A stretch of DNA of 25,531 bases from Syntrophomonadaceae bacterium (GTDB lineage: Bacteria > Bacillota > Dethiobacteria > DTU022), in the NCBI GenBank assembly GCA_007130585.1, contig SLSE01000226.1:1-25531 (forward strand), read 5' to 3'. A program made the translations under genes and the position numbers. Below the pieces are notes generated by a model. That model was not told the origin of the DNA. It saw only the letters and a program-made list of their open reading frames with translations, and did not search any database. Position 1 is the stretch's first letter; each line of letters begins with the position of its first letter. Below are positions 7,157-15,648 of this stretch, piece after piece.

Positions 7157-8485
7157 TTAAAATCTGGCAAGGTACTGTTTTACTTCCCAGTCGTGGACCT
7201 GGATGCGGTAATCCTGCCATTCTTTCATCCGTCCTTCCCGGAAACGATTGTAAATGTGTTCGCCCAGGGCTTCCTGGACTACGGGATCCCTGTCAAGAGC
7301 CAGTATGGCTTCATTTAAAGTGCCCGGCAGACTCTCAATTTGGTACTTCTCTTTTTCTTCATCGGTCATGGTGTAAATATTAAGATTGACCGGTTCCGGT
7401 GGAGTGGTTTCCCTGTGTATTCCGTCCAGGCCGCAGCGCAGCATTACCGCAAAAGCCAGGTAAGGATTACAGGAAGGATCGGGGCTGCGCAATTCCACCC
7501 TGGTACCGATCCCTCTCCTGGCAGGAACCCTGACCAGCGGGCTGCGGTTGCGGTGGGACCAGGCTATATAAACAGGGGCCTCATAGCCGGGGACCAGGCG
7601 CTTATACGAGTTCACCAGGGGATTGGTTACCGCTGTATAACCGCGGGCATGCTCCAGAAGGCCTCCGATAAAGTAGAGCATTTCCCGGCTCAACTCATCG
7701 GGCGCAGCGGGGTCGTGAAAAATATTTTTACCGTTTTTAAAGAGGGAAAGGTGGGTATGCATTCCCGATCCGTTTATTTCGGCAATCGGTTTTGGCATAA
7801 AAGTAGCATACAGGCCGTGCCTCTGGGCAACGGTTCTAACCACAAAGCGAAATGTGGAAAGATCATCTGCAGTACGCAGGGCGTCGCTGTACTTAAAGTC
7901 AATCTCGTGCTGCCCGGGGGCTACTTCATGGTGTGAGGCTTCTATTTCGAGGCCCATTTGCTCCAGGCTTAACACCATATCCCGGCGGGCGCTTTCACCG
8001 AGGTCGGTCGGGGCCAGGTCAAAATAGCCTCCCTGGTCGTGGGTGTGCAGGGTAGGGGCGCCGTTACCGTCAGTGTGAAACATAAAAAATTCTGCTTCGG
8101 GGCCGCAGTTCATAGAATATCCTTCTTTGGCAGCCAGGGCAATCATTCGGCGCAGCTGACTGCGCGGGCAGCCGGCAAAGGGTTCACCTTCGGGTGTGTA
8201 AACATCACACATTAACCTGGCCACGCCGCCTTCCTGGGGACGGAACGGAAAAACAGCAAAGGAATCTAAATCCGGTCGCAGGTACATGTCGGATTCTTCA
8301 ATACGGACGAAACCTTCGATAGAAGAACCGTCAAACATGAGTTCCCCGTCAAGAGCTTTTGGCAGCTGCTCCATTGTGATCGCCACGTTCTTCAACTGTC
8401 CCGAAAGGTCCGTGAACTGCAGGCGGATAAATTTAACCTTTGATTCTTTCGCAATGCTCATTACGTCATCTTTTGTCATAGCCAA
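7157..8485 (-). CDS. glnA: Type I (GSI-alpha) glutamine synthetase
   Basis: It makes glutamine from glutamate, ammonia and ATP. About 440 residues is typical of the Firmicutes GSI-alpha form. Recognisable segments are MFDGSSIEGF, AEFFMFHTD, HHEVAPGQHEIDFKYSDAL, the ATP-site segment KPIAEINGSGMHTHLSLF, KRLVPGYEAPVYIAWSHRNR and RVELRSPDPSCNPYLAF. The adenylylated-tyrosine motif of GSI-beta enzymes is absent, so control by adenylylation is not expected. The start is ambiguous: GGAG lies 8 bases from a TTG at 8485 (used here) and 14 bases from the ATG at 8479, while a GTG at 8494 overlaps the ribosome binding site. Upstream are a strong promoter and a leader with an intrinsic terminator, so expression is probably controlled by antitermination, likely by the ANTAR protein encoded downstream. 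Confidence 0.97.
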   Translation of the reverse strand: MAMTKDDVMSIAKESKVKFIRLQFTDLSGQLKNVAITMEQLPKALDGELMFDGSSIEGFVRIEESDMYLRPDLDSFAVFPFRPQEGGVARLMCDVYTPEGEPFAGCPRSQLRRMIALAAKEGYSMNCGPEAEFFMFHTDGNGAPTLHTHDQGGYFDLAPTDLGESARRDMVLSLEQMGLEIEASHHEVAPGQHEIDFKYSDALRTADDLSTFRFVVRTVAQRHGLYATFMPKPIAEINGSGMHTHLSLFKNGKNIFHDPAAPDELSREMLYFIGGLLEHARGYTAVTNPLVNSYKRLVPGYEAPVYIAWSHRNRSPLVRVPARRGIGTRVELRSPDPSCNPYLAFAVMLRCGLDGIHRETTPPEPVNLNIYTMTDEEKEKYQIESLPGTLNEAILALDRDPVVQEALGEHIYNRFREGRMKEWQDYRIQVHDWEVKQYLARF

Positions 8486-8509
8486 AACTACCACTCCAAT
8501 CTTATGATT

Positions 8510-8569
8510 TTAAAATAAAAAACGCCCGCCAGACAGCCCTTAAGCTGTTCCTGCGAGCGCCTTTGCCCG
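8510..8569 (-). promoter_or_regulatory. glnA leader: ANTAR-like hairpin overlapping an intrinsic terminator
   Basis: On the minus strand the leader can form hairpin P1, CGGGC (8569-8565) with GCUCG (8558-8554), closing a hexaloop AAAGGC. That loop has A at position 1 and G at position 4, the signature of ANTAR target loops. It can instead form a terminator: CGCUCGC (8559-8553) pairs with GCGGGCG (8529-8523), with an upper stem ACAGC/GCUGU over loop UUAAGG, followed by UUUUUUAUUUUA. P1 and the terminator share bases 8559-8554, so they exclude each other. The second hexaloop (UUAAGG) does not show A1/G4 in this simple pairing. The arrangement sits about 25 bases before the glnA start. Antitermination by the ANTAR protein is inferred, not shown. 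Confidence 0.75.
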
Positions 8570-8586
8570 TGTAAATTACATTTAAT

Positions 8587-8615
8587 AGCATATAATGATT
8601 ATTTCTGCCTGTCAA
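8587..8615 (-). promoter_or_regulatory. Promoter of glnA
   Basis: A perfect TTGACA (8610-8615) and TATGCT (8587-8592) are separated by exactly 17 bases on the minus strand, giving a start near 8580. This places the whole hairpin/terminator leader in the transcript. Confidence 0.8.
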
Positions 8616-8824
8616 CCCTGAAATTGAAATTAGTTGCCGGCATTGAGCTGAGAATATATTTAAACGTTAACTTGCCTTAAAACGGCGGGCCTAAAAATAA
8701 AAAATGATCAAGACAGGTTGCTCTATAAACTGGATGGTATAACCATTGTGTAATTCACCTTTTTTTAGTATTCTTAGTCTGGCTGGTAATAACTATTTTA
8801 CTAAGACACCAGGAGGATTTTAAC

Positions 8825-10213
8825 GTGAAAAAAGAATGGTATATTTATAAAAAGGGGGAACAATCCGGCCCGTACAGCTGGGAAGGTCTCTGGTTCGAAT
8901 CTAAATCAGGAAACATTGATCCCGGAGATCTGATCCGGAAGCAGGGGATGGAAGGTTGGATCAGGGCTGACCATATACATGGCCTTACCGGCATACCGGA
9001 TTTTGTTGTTACCGCTCCCCCGCCGCCCCGGACGAAGATTGATTCAGGCAGGGAAACTAAAGCTGCTTTTGAAGAAACAGCACAAGTCCGGCCCGGGAAA
9101 GAACAGGAAAAAAAGACCGGTCAGGAGGTAAATCCTGAAACAGCAGCTAAGAATCAGGGCAGTGGGAAAAGCAAAAAGCTGCCTGTAATGATTATAACGA
9201 CTGCTGCCATATTTCTGGTTGTTTCAACGTTTTCAATTGTTTATTTTCTCCTTTCCGACCGTGGCATAAACTATGAGCAGGAGGGGATTTCGGATCGTAT
9301 TGAAGAGCCCGGGACCCTGCCCGTTGAGGAAGAAACCCCACTGCCCGTTGAACTGACCGGCAAAGGCAGCACTTCCGGAAATATTGTTAACGCCGGACTG
9401 GCTGCTATTGAAGGCAATTGGATTTATTTCCGCAGCGATGAAGGAGGAAGCCTGCAGCGGGAGCATTTGGCTGACCGGCAAAGACAGGTTATCAGCGCTG
9501 ATTCGGCCTGGTTTATAAACGTTGCCGGCGATTGGGTATTTTACGTTAATCGTGATGATAACAACAGAATTTACATGGTAAAAAATGACGGTAGCGAAAG
9601 AACTGCGCTTACAGATAGTGGAGCCTGGTATCTCACGCTGATCAATGATCGGATCTATTTTATAAATGAAGATGACAATTACAGGATTTACTTTGTTGAC
9701 CTGCTGGACGGAGGTATAACCAGGATCAGCGATCATTCAGCCTGGTCAATAAACGTGGTGGATGAATGGATATACTATGTTAACCGGAGTGATGACGACA
9801 GCATTTACCGAATCAGTACCGACGGCCGGGTGAATGAGCAAATTATCGCTGCGGCAGCATGCTGTATTAACGTTACCCCCGACGGCTGGATCTATTATGT
9901 TAATAATGACCAGGGAAGCAGGCTGTACAGGGTTCGTACGGATGGAACAGGCAACACTGAACTGAATGACCACCCGACCTGGTTCGTCAATGTTACCGGT
10001 GATTATGTTTACTATGTTAATGAAAATGCAAACTTCACAATTCACAGGATGGATCCAGACGGCAGCAACCAGCTTCAACTGGGCAATGAACCGGCCCGCT
10101 ATATTGTAGTAATCCTGGATTGGATTTATTACCTCGACCATGCTGCAGAAGACAATATTTACAGGATGCAGACTGACGGCAGCCGCAGGGTACCGGTTGG
10201 CGATCCTATTTAA
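8825..10213 (+). CDS. Membrane-anchored GYF_2 / DUF5050 seven-repeat protein
   Basis: This 462-residue protein starts at GTG, 8 bases after AGGAGG. Residues 4-53 (WYIYKKGEQSGPYSWEGLW...) resemble the GYF_2 domain, probably a protein-binding module. A charged linker follows, then one membrane helix (about 120-143). The rest holds seven repeats about 39 residues apart (near 198, 236, 275, 314, 354, 393, 432), each with a core like WIYYVNxxDxxxIYRxxTDG. This is the DUF5050 type, which folds as a beta-propeller. The GYF_2 part would be cytoplasmic and the propeller extracellular if the helix inserts in the N-in orientation. There is no catalytic motif, so a binding or scaffolding role is only inferred. 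It lies 30 bases upstream of purF in the same direction and may share its transcript, though no functional link to purine synthesis is obvious. Confidence 0.85.
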   Translation: MKKEWYIYKKGEQSGPYSWEGLWFESKSGNIDPGDLIRKQGMEGWIRADHIHGLTGIPDFVVTAPPPPRTKIDSGRETKAAFEETAQVRPGKEQEKKTGQEVNPETAAKNQGSGKSKKLPVMIITTAAIFLVVSTFSIVYFLLSDRGINYEQEGISDRIEEPGTLPVEEETPLPVELTGKGSTSGNIVNAGLAAIEGNWIYFRSDEGGSLQREHLADRQRQVISADSAWFINVAGDWVFYVNRDDNNRIYMVKNDGSERTALTDSGAWYLTLINDRIYFINEDDNYRIYFVDLLDGGITRISDHSAWSINVVDEWIYYVNRSDDDSIYRISTDGRVNEQIIAAAACCINVTPDGWIYYVNNDQGSRLYRVRTDGTGNTELNDHPTWFVNVTGDYVYYVNENANFTIHRMDPDGSNQLQLGNEPARYIVVILDWIYYLDHAAEDNIYRMQTDGSRRVPVGDPI

Positions 10214-10243
10214 AGATAAAGGGAAGGACATTAATAAATTCTG

Positions 10244-11698
10244 TTGAATAACAAAGATGTGCAAAGCTGGCCGGATTCAGTTCAAGGCTTCTCCCCGGGC
10301 ACAAAGGGAAGAAAAAAAGGACCTGGTAACTTTTCTTCGGATTTGCGGCCTCGGGAAAAGTGCGGTATTTTCGCAGTTTATAATTACCGGCAGCCTGATA
10401 AAACTGCATTAATTACATATCTCGGCCTGCTCGCCCTGCAGCATCGCGGACAGGAAAGCGCAGGTATGGCTTTTGTCAGCCCGGAAGGCCTGCAGTGCAT
10501 AAAGGGGATGGGTTTGGTCGATAACGTCTTTTCCCGCCGTATCCTGAATTCAATCAGGGCGGCAACTGTCCTAGGCCATATCAGGTATTCAACGACAGGA
10601 ACCAGCATCCCGACAAACGCCCAACCCCTGGTTGCGCGTTCTTTCGATAAAAAGGGCATTGCCCTGGCCCATAACGGAAACCTGACCAATACCAGGTCCC
10701 TGCATGACAGGCAGCTCCGTGAAGGGCAGATTTTTCACACCACCTCGGATACCGAGATCCTGCTCAGCTATCTTTTCAGGTACCGCCGGCAGGGCCTGGT
10801 GCAGGCCGCGGTAAAGGCTATCGAAATAGTCAGGGGCGCTTATGCAGCCGTGGTAATAAATGAAGACCGGGTGGTGGCTTTTCGCGATCCGGGAGGTTAC
10901 CGTCCCCTTGTTATCGGTTTGCTGGATCAGGCCTATGTATTCGCATCTGAAACAGCGGCCCTGGATACGGTAGGGGCAGATTTTGTACGCGAAGTAGAAC
11001 CCGGTGAAATAATATGTGCCGGGCCGGACGGCATAGAATCTGTTCATGTCCGGCAGGCGGGTGCCAAACCTTCACTGTGCATCTTTGAGTATATTTACTT
11101 TGCCCGTCCCGACAGTGTTATTGACGGTCAAAGTGTCCATTTGGCCCGCAAAACAGTTGGATCACTGCTGGCCCGGCGTATTCCCACCCTTCCCGATATG
11201 GTAATTCCCTCCCCCGACTCGGGCGTCTCCGCAGCTATCGGACTGGCTGAAGCGTTAAACCTGCCCCTGGAGTGGGCGGTTCACCGCAACCCGTACCTGG
11301 GAAGGACCTTTATCGCACCGACCCGCGATGAAAGAGAACTGGCTGTTCGCCTGAAATTTAATCCGATAAAAGAACTGATCCGGGGAAAGAAAGTAGCCGT
11401 GGTGGACGATTCCCTGGTCAGGGGGACTACGGCCAGGATTTTAACCTCCATGCTTAAAAGCGCCGGGGCGGCTGAAGTCCATCTCTGTATAGCCTCGCCG
11501 CCTTATAAAAATCCCTGCTATTATGGCATCGATATCCCCGTGGCCGCTGAACTGGCTGCCCTTGACACAGACTTTAAAAAGCTGGCTGAAAATATCGGGG
11601 CCGCCAGCCTGACTTTTTCCGAACCTGAAGATCTTTACTCTGCCCTGGGCAAAGATCAAAGTAAATATTGCACCGCCTGTTTTTCGGGCGATTATTAA
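10244..11698 (+). CDS. purF: Amidophosphoribosyltransferase
   Basis: It catalyses the first committed step of purine synthesis, transferring the glutamine amide to PRPP. Residues are numbered from the TTG at 10244. The N-terminal nucleophile is Cys40 (REKCGIFAVYN), exposed after removal of a propeptide, followed by ALQHRGQESAGM. The PRPP site is KVAVVDDSLVRGTTA. Four cysteines at 279, 425, 476 and 479 match the 4Fe-4S ligands of the Bacillus-type enzyme. The 39-residue stretch before the catalytic Cys is longer than the roughly 11 residues in Bacillus. TTG 10244 has GGGAAGGA some 16 bases upstream, while a TTG at 10343 would give a short propeptide but lacks a good ribosome binding site, so the start is uncertain. 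guaA follows after 20 bases. Confidence 0.96.
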   Translation: MNNKDVQSWPDSVQGFSPGTKGRKKGPGNFSSDLRPREKCGIFAVYNYRQPDKTALITYLGLLALQHRGQESAGMAFVSPEGLQCIKGMGLVDNVFSRRILNSIRAATVLGHIRYSTTGTSIPTNAQPLVARSFDKKGIALAHNGNLTNTRSLHDRQLREGQIFHTTSDTEILLSYLFRYRRQGLVQAAVKAIEIVRGAYAAVVINEDRVVAFRDPGGYRPLVIGLLDQAYVFASETAALDTVGADFVREVEPGEIICAGPDGIESVHVRQAGAKPSLCIFEYIYFARPDSVIDGQSVHLARKTVGSLLARRIPTLPDMVIPSPDSGVSAAIGLAEALNLPLEWAVHRNPYLGRTFIAPTRDERELAVRLKFNPIKELIRGKKVAVVDDSLVRGTTARILTSMLKSAGAAEVHLCIASPPYKNPCYYGIDIPVAAELAALDTDFKKLAENIGAASLTFSEPEDLYSALGKDQSKYCTACFSGDY

Positions 11699-11718
11699 CA
11701 GTAATGAGGTGACCGGAT

Positions 11719-13299
11719 ATGGAGCATTTTTTAAATGAAGATTCGAACAGTATTCGTGAAAAAGTGGTAATCTTGGATTTCGGAGGCCAGTATAGCATGC
11801 TTATCGCCAGGAGGGTCAGGGAAGCAGGTGTTTTCTGCGAACTGCTGCCTTACGATACCCCCTGGGATGAAATTAAGCGCCTGGCTCCGGCCGGAATAAT
11901 TCTTTCCGGCAGCCCGGCCAGCGTAAACCAGGAAGGCGCCCCCCGCTGCGACAGGGCGGTATACGAGGGTGGAATTCCGGTCCTGGGTATTTGCTACGGA
12001 ATGCACCTCCTGGCCGAAGAACTGGGTGGTGAAGTTGTCAGGGGCACACGTTCGGAATTTGGCCGGACCTCATTTGAGATCGTGGAAAGAGAACCTCTCT
12101 TCAACGATGATAATTTCGACGATGCCGGTTCCTGCTGCGCCTGGATGAGCCACCAGGACGAAGTTGTCAAGGCCCCGCCGGGTTTTCACGTGCTGGCCCG
12201 GACTGAAAACAATACCCTTGCGGCAATCGGGGATCATGAAAGAAAAATATACGGGCTGCAGTTTCACCCGGAAGTTTTTCACACTCCCGGGGGCAATAAC
12301 GTGCTGAAAAGGTTTCTCTATGATGTGTGCGGGTGCAGCTGGAGCTGGACGCCGAAGAGTTTTGTCGAGGATGCCATGGAAAAGATCAGGCAGGTGGTGG
12401 GCGCGGACGACAGGGTTGTCTGCGCTTTAAGCGGCGGTGTTGATTCCTCCGTGGTGGCTTTTCTGCTCGACCGGGCCATCTCAGACAGGGCTGTGTATAT
12501 CTTTGTCGATCATGGGCTGCTGCGCCTTGACGAAGCGGGGCAGGTTGTTAAACTCTACAGGGAAAAGCTGCAGGGACAGTTTATCCATGTTAATGCCAAA
12601 AAAGTGTTTTTGGAAGCGCTGGCCGGGATTACCGACCCCGAAGAAAAAAGACGGATCATCGGCTCGGAATTTATTAAAGTCTTCAAAGAAAAAGCCCTGT
12701 CTATGGGCGATATTACTTACCTGGCCCAGGGCACGATCTATCCCGATGTGATTGAAAGCGGCTCAATCAGCGGAGCCGCCATAATTAAATCTCACCACAA
12801 CGTGGGCGGGCTGCCGGAAGAACTTGGCTTTGACCTGGTCGAACCTCTGCGCGAACTTTTTAAAGATGAAGTGCGCCTGGTTGGAGCCGAACTGGGATTG
12901 CCCGACACTATTCTGAAAAGGCAGCCTTTTCCCGGCCCCGGCCTGGCAGTACGTATAGTTGGCGACATAACTGCGGAAAAACTATCTTTACTGCAGAAGG
13001 CAGACTATATTTTCAGGGAAGAACTTTACAACGCGGGGCTTAATGATGAAATGTGGCAGTATTTCGCAGTACTGACCGATGTTAAGGTGGTAGGTGTAAA
13101 GGGAGACGATCGCCACTATGGTCCGGTTATTGCCCTGAGAGCGGTAGTTTCCGAAGACGCCATGACCGCCGACTGGGCCCGCCTGCCCTATGAACTGCTG
13201 GACAAAACTTCGCTGCGCATTACCGGTGAAATACCCGAAATAGCCCGGGTGGTATACGACATCACCTCGAAACCTCCCGGCACAATCGAGTGGGAATAA
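11719..13299 (+). CDS. guaA: GMP synthase (glutamine-hydrolysing)
   Basis: It converts XMP to GMP using glutamine and ATP. At 526 residues it is slightly longer than the usual 510-520 because of an N-terminal extension of about 12 residues before REKVVILDFGGQYSMLIARR. The class I glutaminase domain (about 15-205) has Cys92 (GICYGMH), His183 and Glu185 (QFHPEVFH). The ATP-pyrophosphatase domain has the P-loop SGGVDSS (238-244), and the dimerisation domain includes KRQPFPGPGLAVRI and ends KPPGTIEWE. The start has GAGGTG 7 bases upstream. It forms a pair with purF and ends at a strong bidirectional terminator. Confidence 0.98.
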   Translation: MEHFLNEDSNSIREKVVILDFGGQYSMLIARRVREAGVFCELLPYDTPWDEIKRLAPAGIILSGSPASVNQEGAPRCDRAVYEGGIPVLGICYGMHLLAEELGGEVVRGTRSEFGRTSFEIVEREPLFNDDNFDDAGSCCAWMSHQDEVVKAPPGFHVLARTENNTLAAIGDHERKIYGLQFHPEVFHTPGGNNVLKRFLYDVCGCSWSWTPKSFVEDAMEKIRQVVGADDRVVCALSGGVDSSVVAFLLDRAISDRAVYIFVDHGLLRLDEAGQVVKLYREKLQGQFIHVNAKKVFLEALAGITDPEEKRRIIGSEFIKVFKEKALSMGDITYLAQGTIYPDVIESGSISGAAIIKSHHNVGGLPEELGFDLVEPLRELFKDEVRLVGAELGLPDTILKRQPFPGPGLAVRIVGDITAEKLSLLQKADYIFREELYNAGLNDEMWQYFAVLTDVKVVGVKGDDRHYGPVIALRAVVSEDAMTADWARLPYELLDKTSLRITGEIPEIARVVYDITSKPPGTIEWE

Positions 13300-13329
13300 A
13301 AAGTTGACAGGGGGTCCTGTCAACTTTTT
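13298..13329. terminator. Bidirectional intrinsic terminator between guaA and pdxT
   Basis: A perfect 14-base stem, AAAAAGTTGACAGG (13298-13311) with its complement (13316-13329), encloses the loop GGGT. The A-run and T-run at its ends give a T-tract in both directions. It overlaps the guaA stop codon and lies 10 bases from the pdxT stop, so it serves both convergent transcripts. Confidence 0.92.
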
Positions 13330-13339
13330 ATGACTGGTG

Positions 13340-13918
13340 TTACTGGTTTTTGCACATATTAATAAAGTAGCGGTGTACTCTCAGGTCGTCTGTAAGCTCA
13401 GGGTGGAAGGAAGTGGCCAGCAGGTTGCCCTGCCTGGCTGCGACTATACCCTCGGGCAGTTCGGCCAGGACTTCGACCCCGGCTCCTGTATCTTCTATAA
13501 TGGGGGCCCGGATAAAAACAGCCGTCAGCGGGGAGTTAAAAGTCCTGAAGTCAAGGTCGGTTTCAAAGCTTTCTTTCTGGCGGCCGAAAGCGTTACGCCG
13601 GACCTGTATATCCATCAGCCCCAGTTTCGGCTGTCCCCTGATGCCGTCTGTGACACTGCCGGCGATCAGGATCATGCCGGCGCAGGTCCCGAATACGGCC
13701 AGGTTTCCCTGCCGGCTTCTTTCCCGGATCATTTCTGCCAAACCGAATAGTTCTATCAATTTTCCGATGGTTGTGCTTTCCCCGCCCGGAATAATTAACC
13801 CGCTTACATTGTTTAAGCTTTCCCTGTTTTTTACGGCAATTGCTTCTGCATCACAGTTCTCAAGGTGCCCGATATGTTCCGATACGGCGCCCTGGACAGA
13901 AAGAACCCCTATTTTCAT
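13340..13918 (-). CDS. pdxT: Pyridoxal 5'-phosphate synthase, glutaminase subunit
   Basis: It releases ammonia from glutamine and passes it to PdxS. At 192 residues it is full length. It begins MKIGVLSVQGAVSEH, has the GGEST motif, the nucleophile Cys79 in GTCAGMIL, and His172/Glu174 in FHPEL. It follows pdxS with only 3 bases between stop and start, the usual tight pairing, and is the last gene of the minus-strand operon that begins at the T-box. Confidence 0.98.
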   Translation of the reverse strand: MKIGVLSVQGAVSEHIGHLENCDAEAIAVKNRESLNNVSGLIIPGGESTTIGKLIELFGLAEMIRERSRQGNLAVFGTCAGMILIAGSVTDGIRGQPKLGLMDIQVRRNAFGRQKESFETDLDFRTFNSPLTAVFIRAPIIEDTGAGVEVLAELPEGIVAARQGNLLATSFHPELTDDLRVHRYFINMCKNQ

Positions 13919-13921
13919 TTA

Positions 13922-14806
13922 CTATATTCCCCGTTCCTGCATTCTCTCGGCTTCGGCCAGTGAAGACATTTCCAGTCCGGGCATGGCATCGCCCAGGTTT
14001 CTCGATACTTCGGCCAGCACTTTTGGATCATCATAATGGAGGGTAGCCTGGACAATAGCTTCTGCCACTTTCTGGGGGTTTGACGATTTGAATATGCCCG
14101 ATCCGACAAAGATACCGTCGGAGCCAAGCTGCATCATCAGGGAGGCATCGGCAGGCGATGCTATGCCGCCGGCGGCAAAGTTGACCACGGGCAAACGCCC
14201 GGCTTCCCGGACTTCCTGTAACTGGGCCAGCGAGACACCCAGCTCTTTGGCCATAACAACCAGTTCATCGTCGGCTTTTCCGATAACCTGGCGGACCTGG
14301 TCCATAACTCTCCGCATGTGGCGTACAGCTTCAACCACATTACCTGTGCCCGGTTCGCCCTTGGTCCTGATCATGGCTGCGCCCTCGGAGATGCGGCGCA
14401 GTGCCTCGCCGATGTCCCTGGCCCCGCATACAAAGGGAACTTTGAACTGGTGCTTGTTAATGTGATACTGTTCGTCAGCGGGAGTGAGTACTTCGCTTTC
14501 GTCTATATAATCCACCCCTAGCTCTTCTAATATCTGAGCTTCTGCAAAATGACCAATACGTACTTTGGCCATTACCGGGATTGTTACCGTGTCCATAATC
14601 TTTTTAATCATTTCGGGATCGGCCATCCGGGCTACACCGCCGGCTGCCCTGATGTCGGAAGGGACACGCTCCAGGGCCATAACCGCAACGGCTCCGGCTT
14701 TTTCGGCCAGCCGGGCCTGTTCGACGGTGGTTACATCCATGATTACGCCGCCTTTTTGCATTTGAGCCATACCTTTTTTAACCCGAAAAGTACCCTGCTC
14801 TTTCAT
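13922..14806 (-). CDS. pdxS: Pyridoxal 5'-phosphate synthase, synthase subunit
   Basis: This TIM-barrel enzyme builds PLP from ribose 5-phosphate, glyceraldehyde 3-phosphate and ammonia from PdxT. At 294 residues it is normal length. Asp24 (GVIMDV), Lys81 (IPVMAKVRIGH) and Lys149 (MIRTKGEPGTG) are the known catalytic residues and all are present. GGAGAGGAG precedes the ATG. It sits 30 bases after hisF. The operon begins with a PLP-dependent aminotransferase, so the cofactor-making genes are cotranscribed with a cofactor user. Confidence 0.98.
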   Translation of the reverse strand: MKEQGTFRVKKGMAQMQKGGVIMDVTTVEQARLAEKAGAVAVMALERVPSDIRAAGGVARMADPEMIKKIMDTVTIPVMAKVRIGHFAEAQILEELGVDYIDESEVLTPADEQYHINKHQFKVPFVCGARDIGEALRRISEGAAMIRTKGEPGTGNVVEAVRHMRRVMDQVRQVIGKADDELVVMAKELGVSLAQLQEVREAGRLPVVNFAAGGIASPADASLMMQLGSDGIFVGSGIFKSSNPQKVAEAIVQATLHYDDPKVLAEVSRNLGDAMPGLEMSSLAEAERMQERGI

Positions 14807-14836
14807 TGAAAAAACTCCTCTCCAAGTTCATGTCGT

Positions 14837-15622
14837 TTATTTTTCAACCGGCCTGACCGGCAGTCCTTTTGAGGAAAGATAATCTTTAATTTCAGCGATA
14901 CTGTACGTGCCGTAGTGTAAAACTGAAGCTGCCAGGACGGCATGGGCGTTGCCACTGGTAAGCGCTTCATACATGTGTTCCAGGCTGCCGGCGCCGCCGG
15001 ACGCGATAACCGGTATTTCGACCGCCCCGGTAACCGCGGCCAGCATTTCAATATCGTAGCCGCCCAGGGTGCCGTCGGCATCCATCGAGGTTAATAATAT
15101 TTCACCGGCGCCCATACTTTCCGCCTCTTTAACCCATTCAAGAAGATCGCGCCCGGTTGCCTGCCGTCCTCCGTGACTGTAAACTTCCCACCCGGGGCTG
15201 TCCGCTTCTGCCGACCGGTCAATACGGCGGGCATCCACAGCTGTTACTATGCACTGGCTGCCGAACTGTTCTGCGCCCTCCCGGATTAAAGAAGGGTTTT
15301 TGAGGGCGGCTGTATTCAGGGATACTTTGTCGGCCCCTGACTGGAGAAGTTCCTGCATAAAGGAGGGGGAATCGATCCCGCCGCCGACGGTGAGGGGGAT
15401 GAAGACAACTTCAGCGGTCTGGCGAACTACGTCTACGATTGCCCTGCGCCCTTCAACTGAAGCGGTAATATCCAGGAACACGATTTCGTCGGCTCCTTCG
15501 CGATTATAGAAGGAAGCTCTTTCCACCGGGTCCCCCGCATCCCGGATATTAACAAAGCGGGTGCCTTTGACTACCCGGCCGTCCCGCACATCCAGGCAGG
15601 GAATGATTCTTTTCGCCAGCAT
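14837..15622 (-). CDS. hisF: Imidazole glycerol phosphate synthase, cyclase subunit
   Basis: With HisH it converts PRFAR and glutamine-derived ammonia to imidazole glycerol phosphate (histidine pathway) and AICAR (purine pathway). This is a 261-residue TIM barrel starting MLAKRIIPCLDVRDGRVVKG; the catalytic Asp11 and Asp130 (TAVDARR) are both in place, and the phosphate-binding GGGI and SGGAGS loops are visible. GAGGAGAT precedes the ATG. It follows hisH by 26 bases. No hisA, hisG, hisD, hisB or hisI lies in the window, so this pair is detached from a complete his operon. Confidence 0.97.
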   Translation of the reverse strand: MLAKRIIPCLDVRDGRVVKGTRFVNIRDAGDPVERASFYNREGADEIVFLDITASVEGRRAIVDVVRQTAEVVFIPLTVGGGIDSPSFMQELLQSGADKVSLNTAALKNPSLIREGAEQFGSQCIVTAVDARRIDRSAEADSPGWEVYSHGGRQATGRDLLEWVKEAESMGAGEILLTSMDADGTLGGYDIEMLAAVTGAVEIPVIASGGAGSLEHMYEALTSGNAHAVLAASVLHYGTYSIAEIKDYLSSKGLPVRPVEK

Positions 15623-15648
15623 AATGTTATAAATCTCCTCGGAAGGCT

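Noticed and set aside
8591..8596. TATAAT on the plus strand as promoter of the 8825 gene
   Set aside because: It coincides with the glnA promoter spacer and -10 region on the other strand, has no matching -35 and lies over 220 bases upstream of the gene.
8772..8806. Inverted repeat TCTTAGT/ACTAAGA before the 8825 gene
   Set aside because: Seven bases with a 21-base gap is weak in AT-rich DNA; I could not tie it to a known operator.
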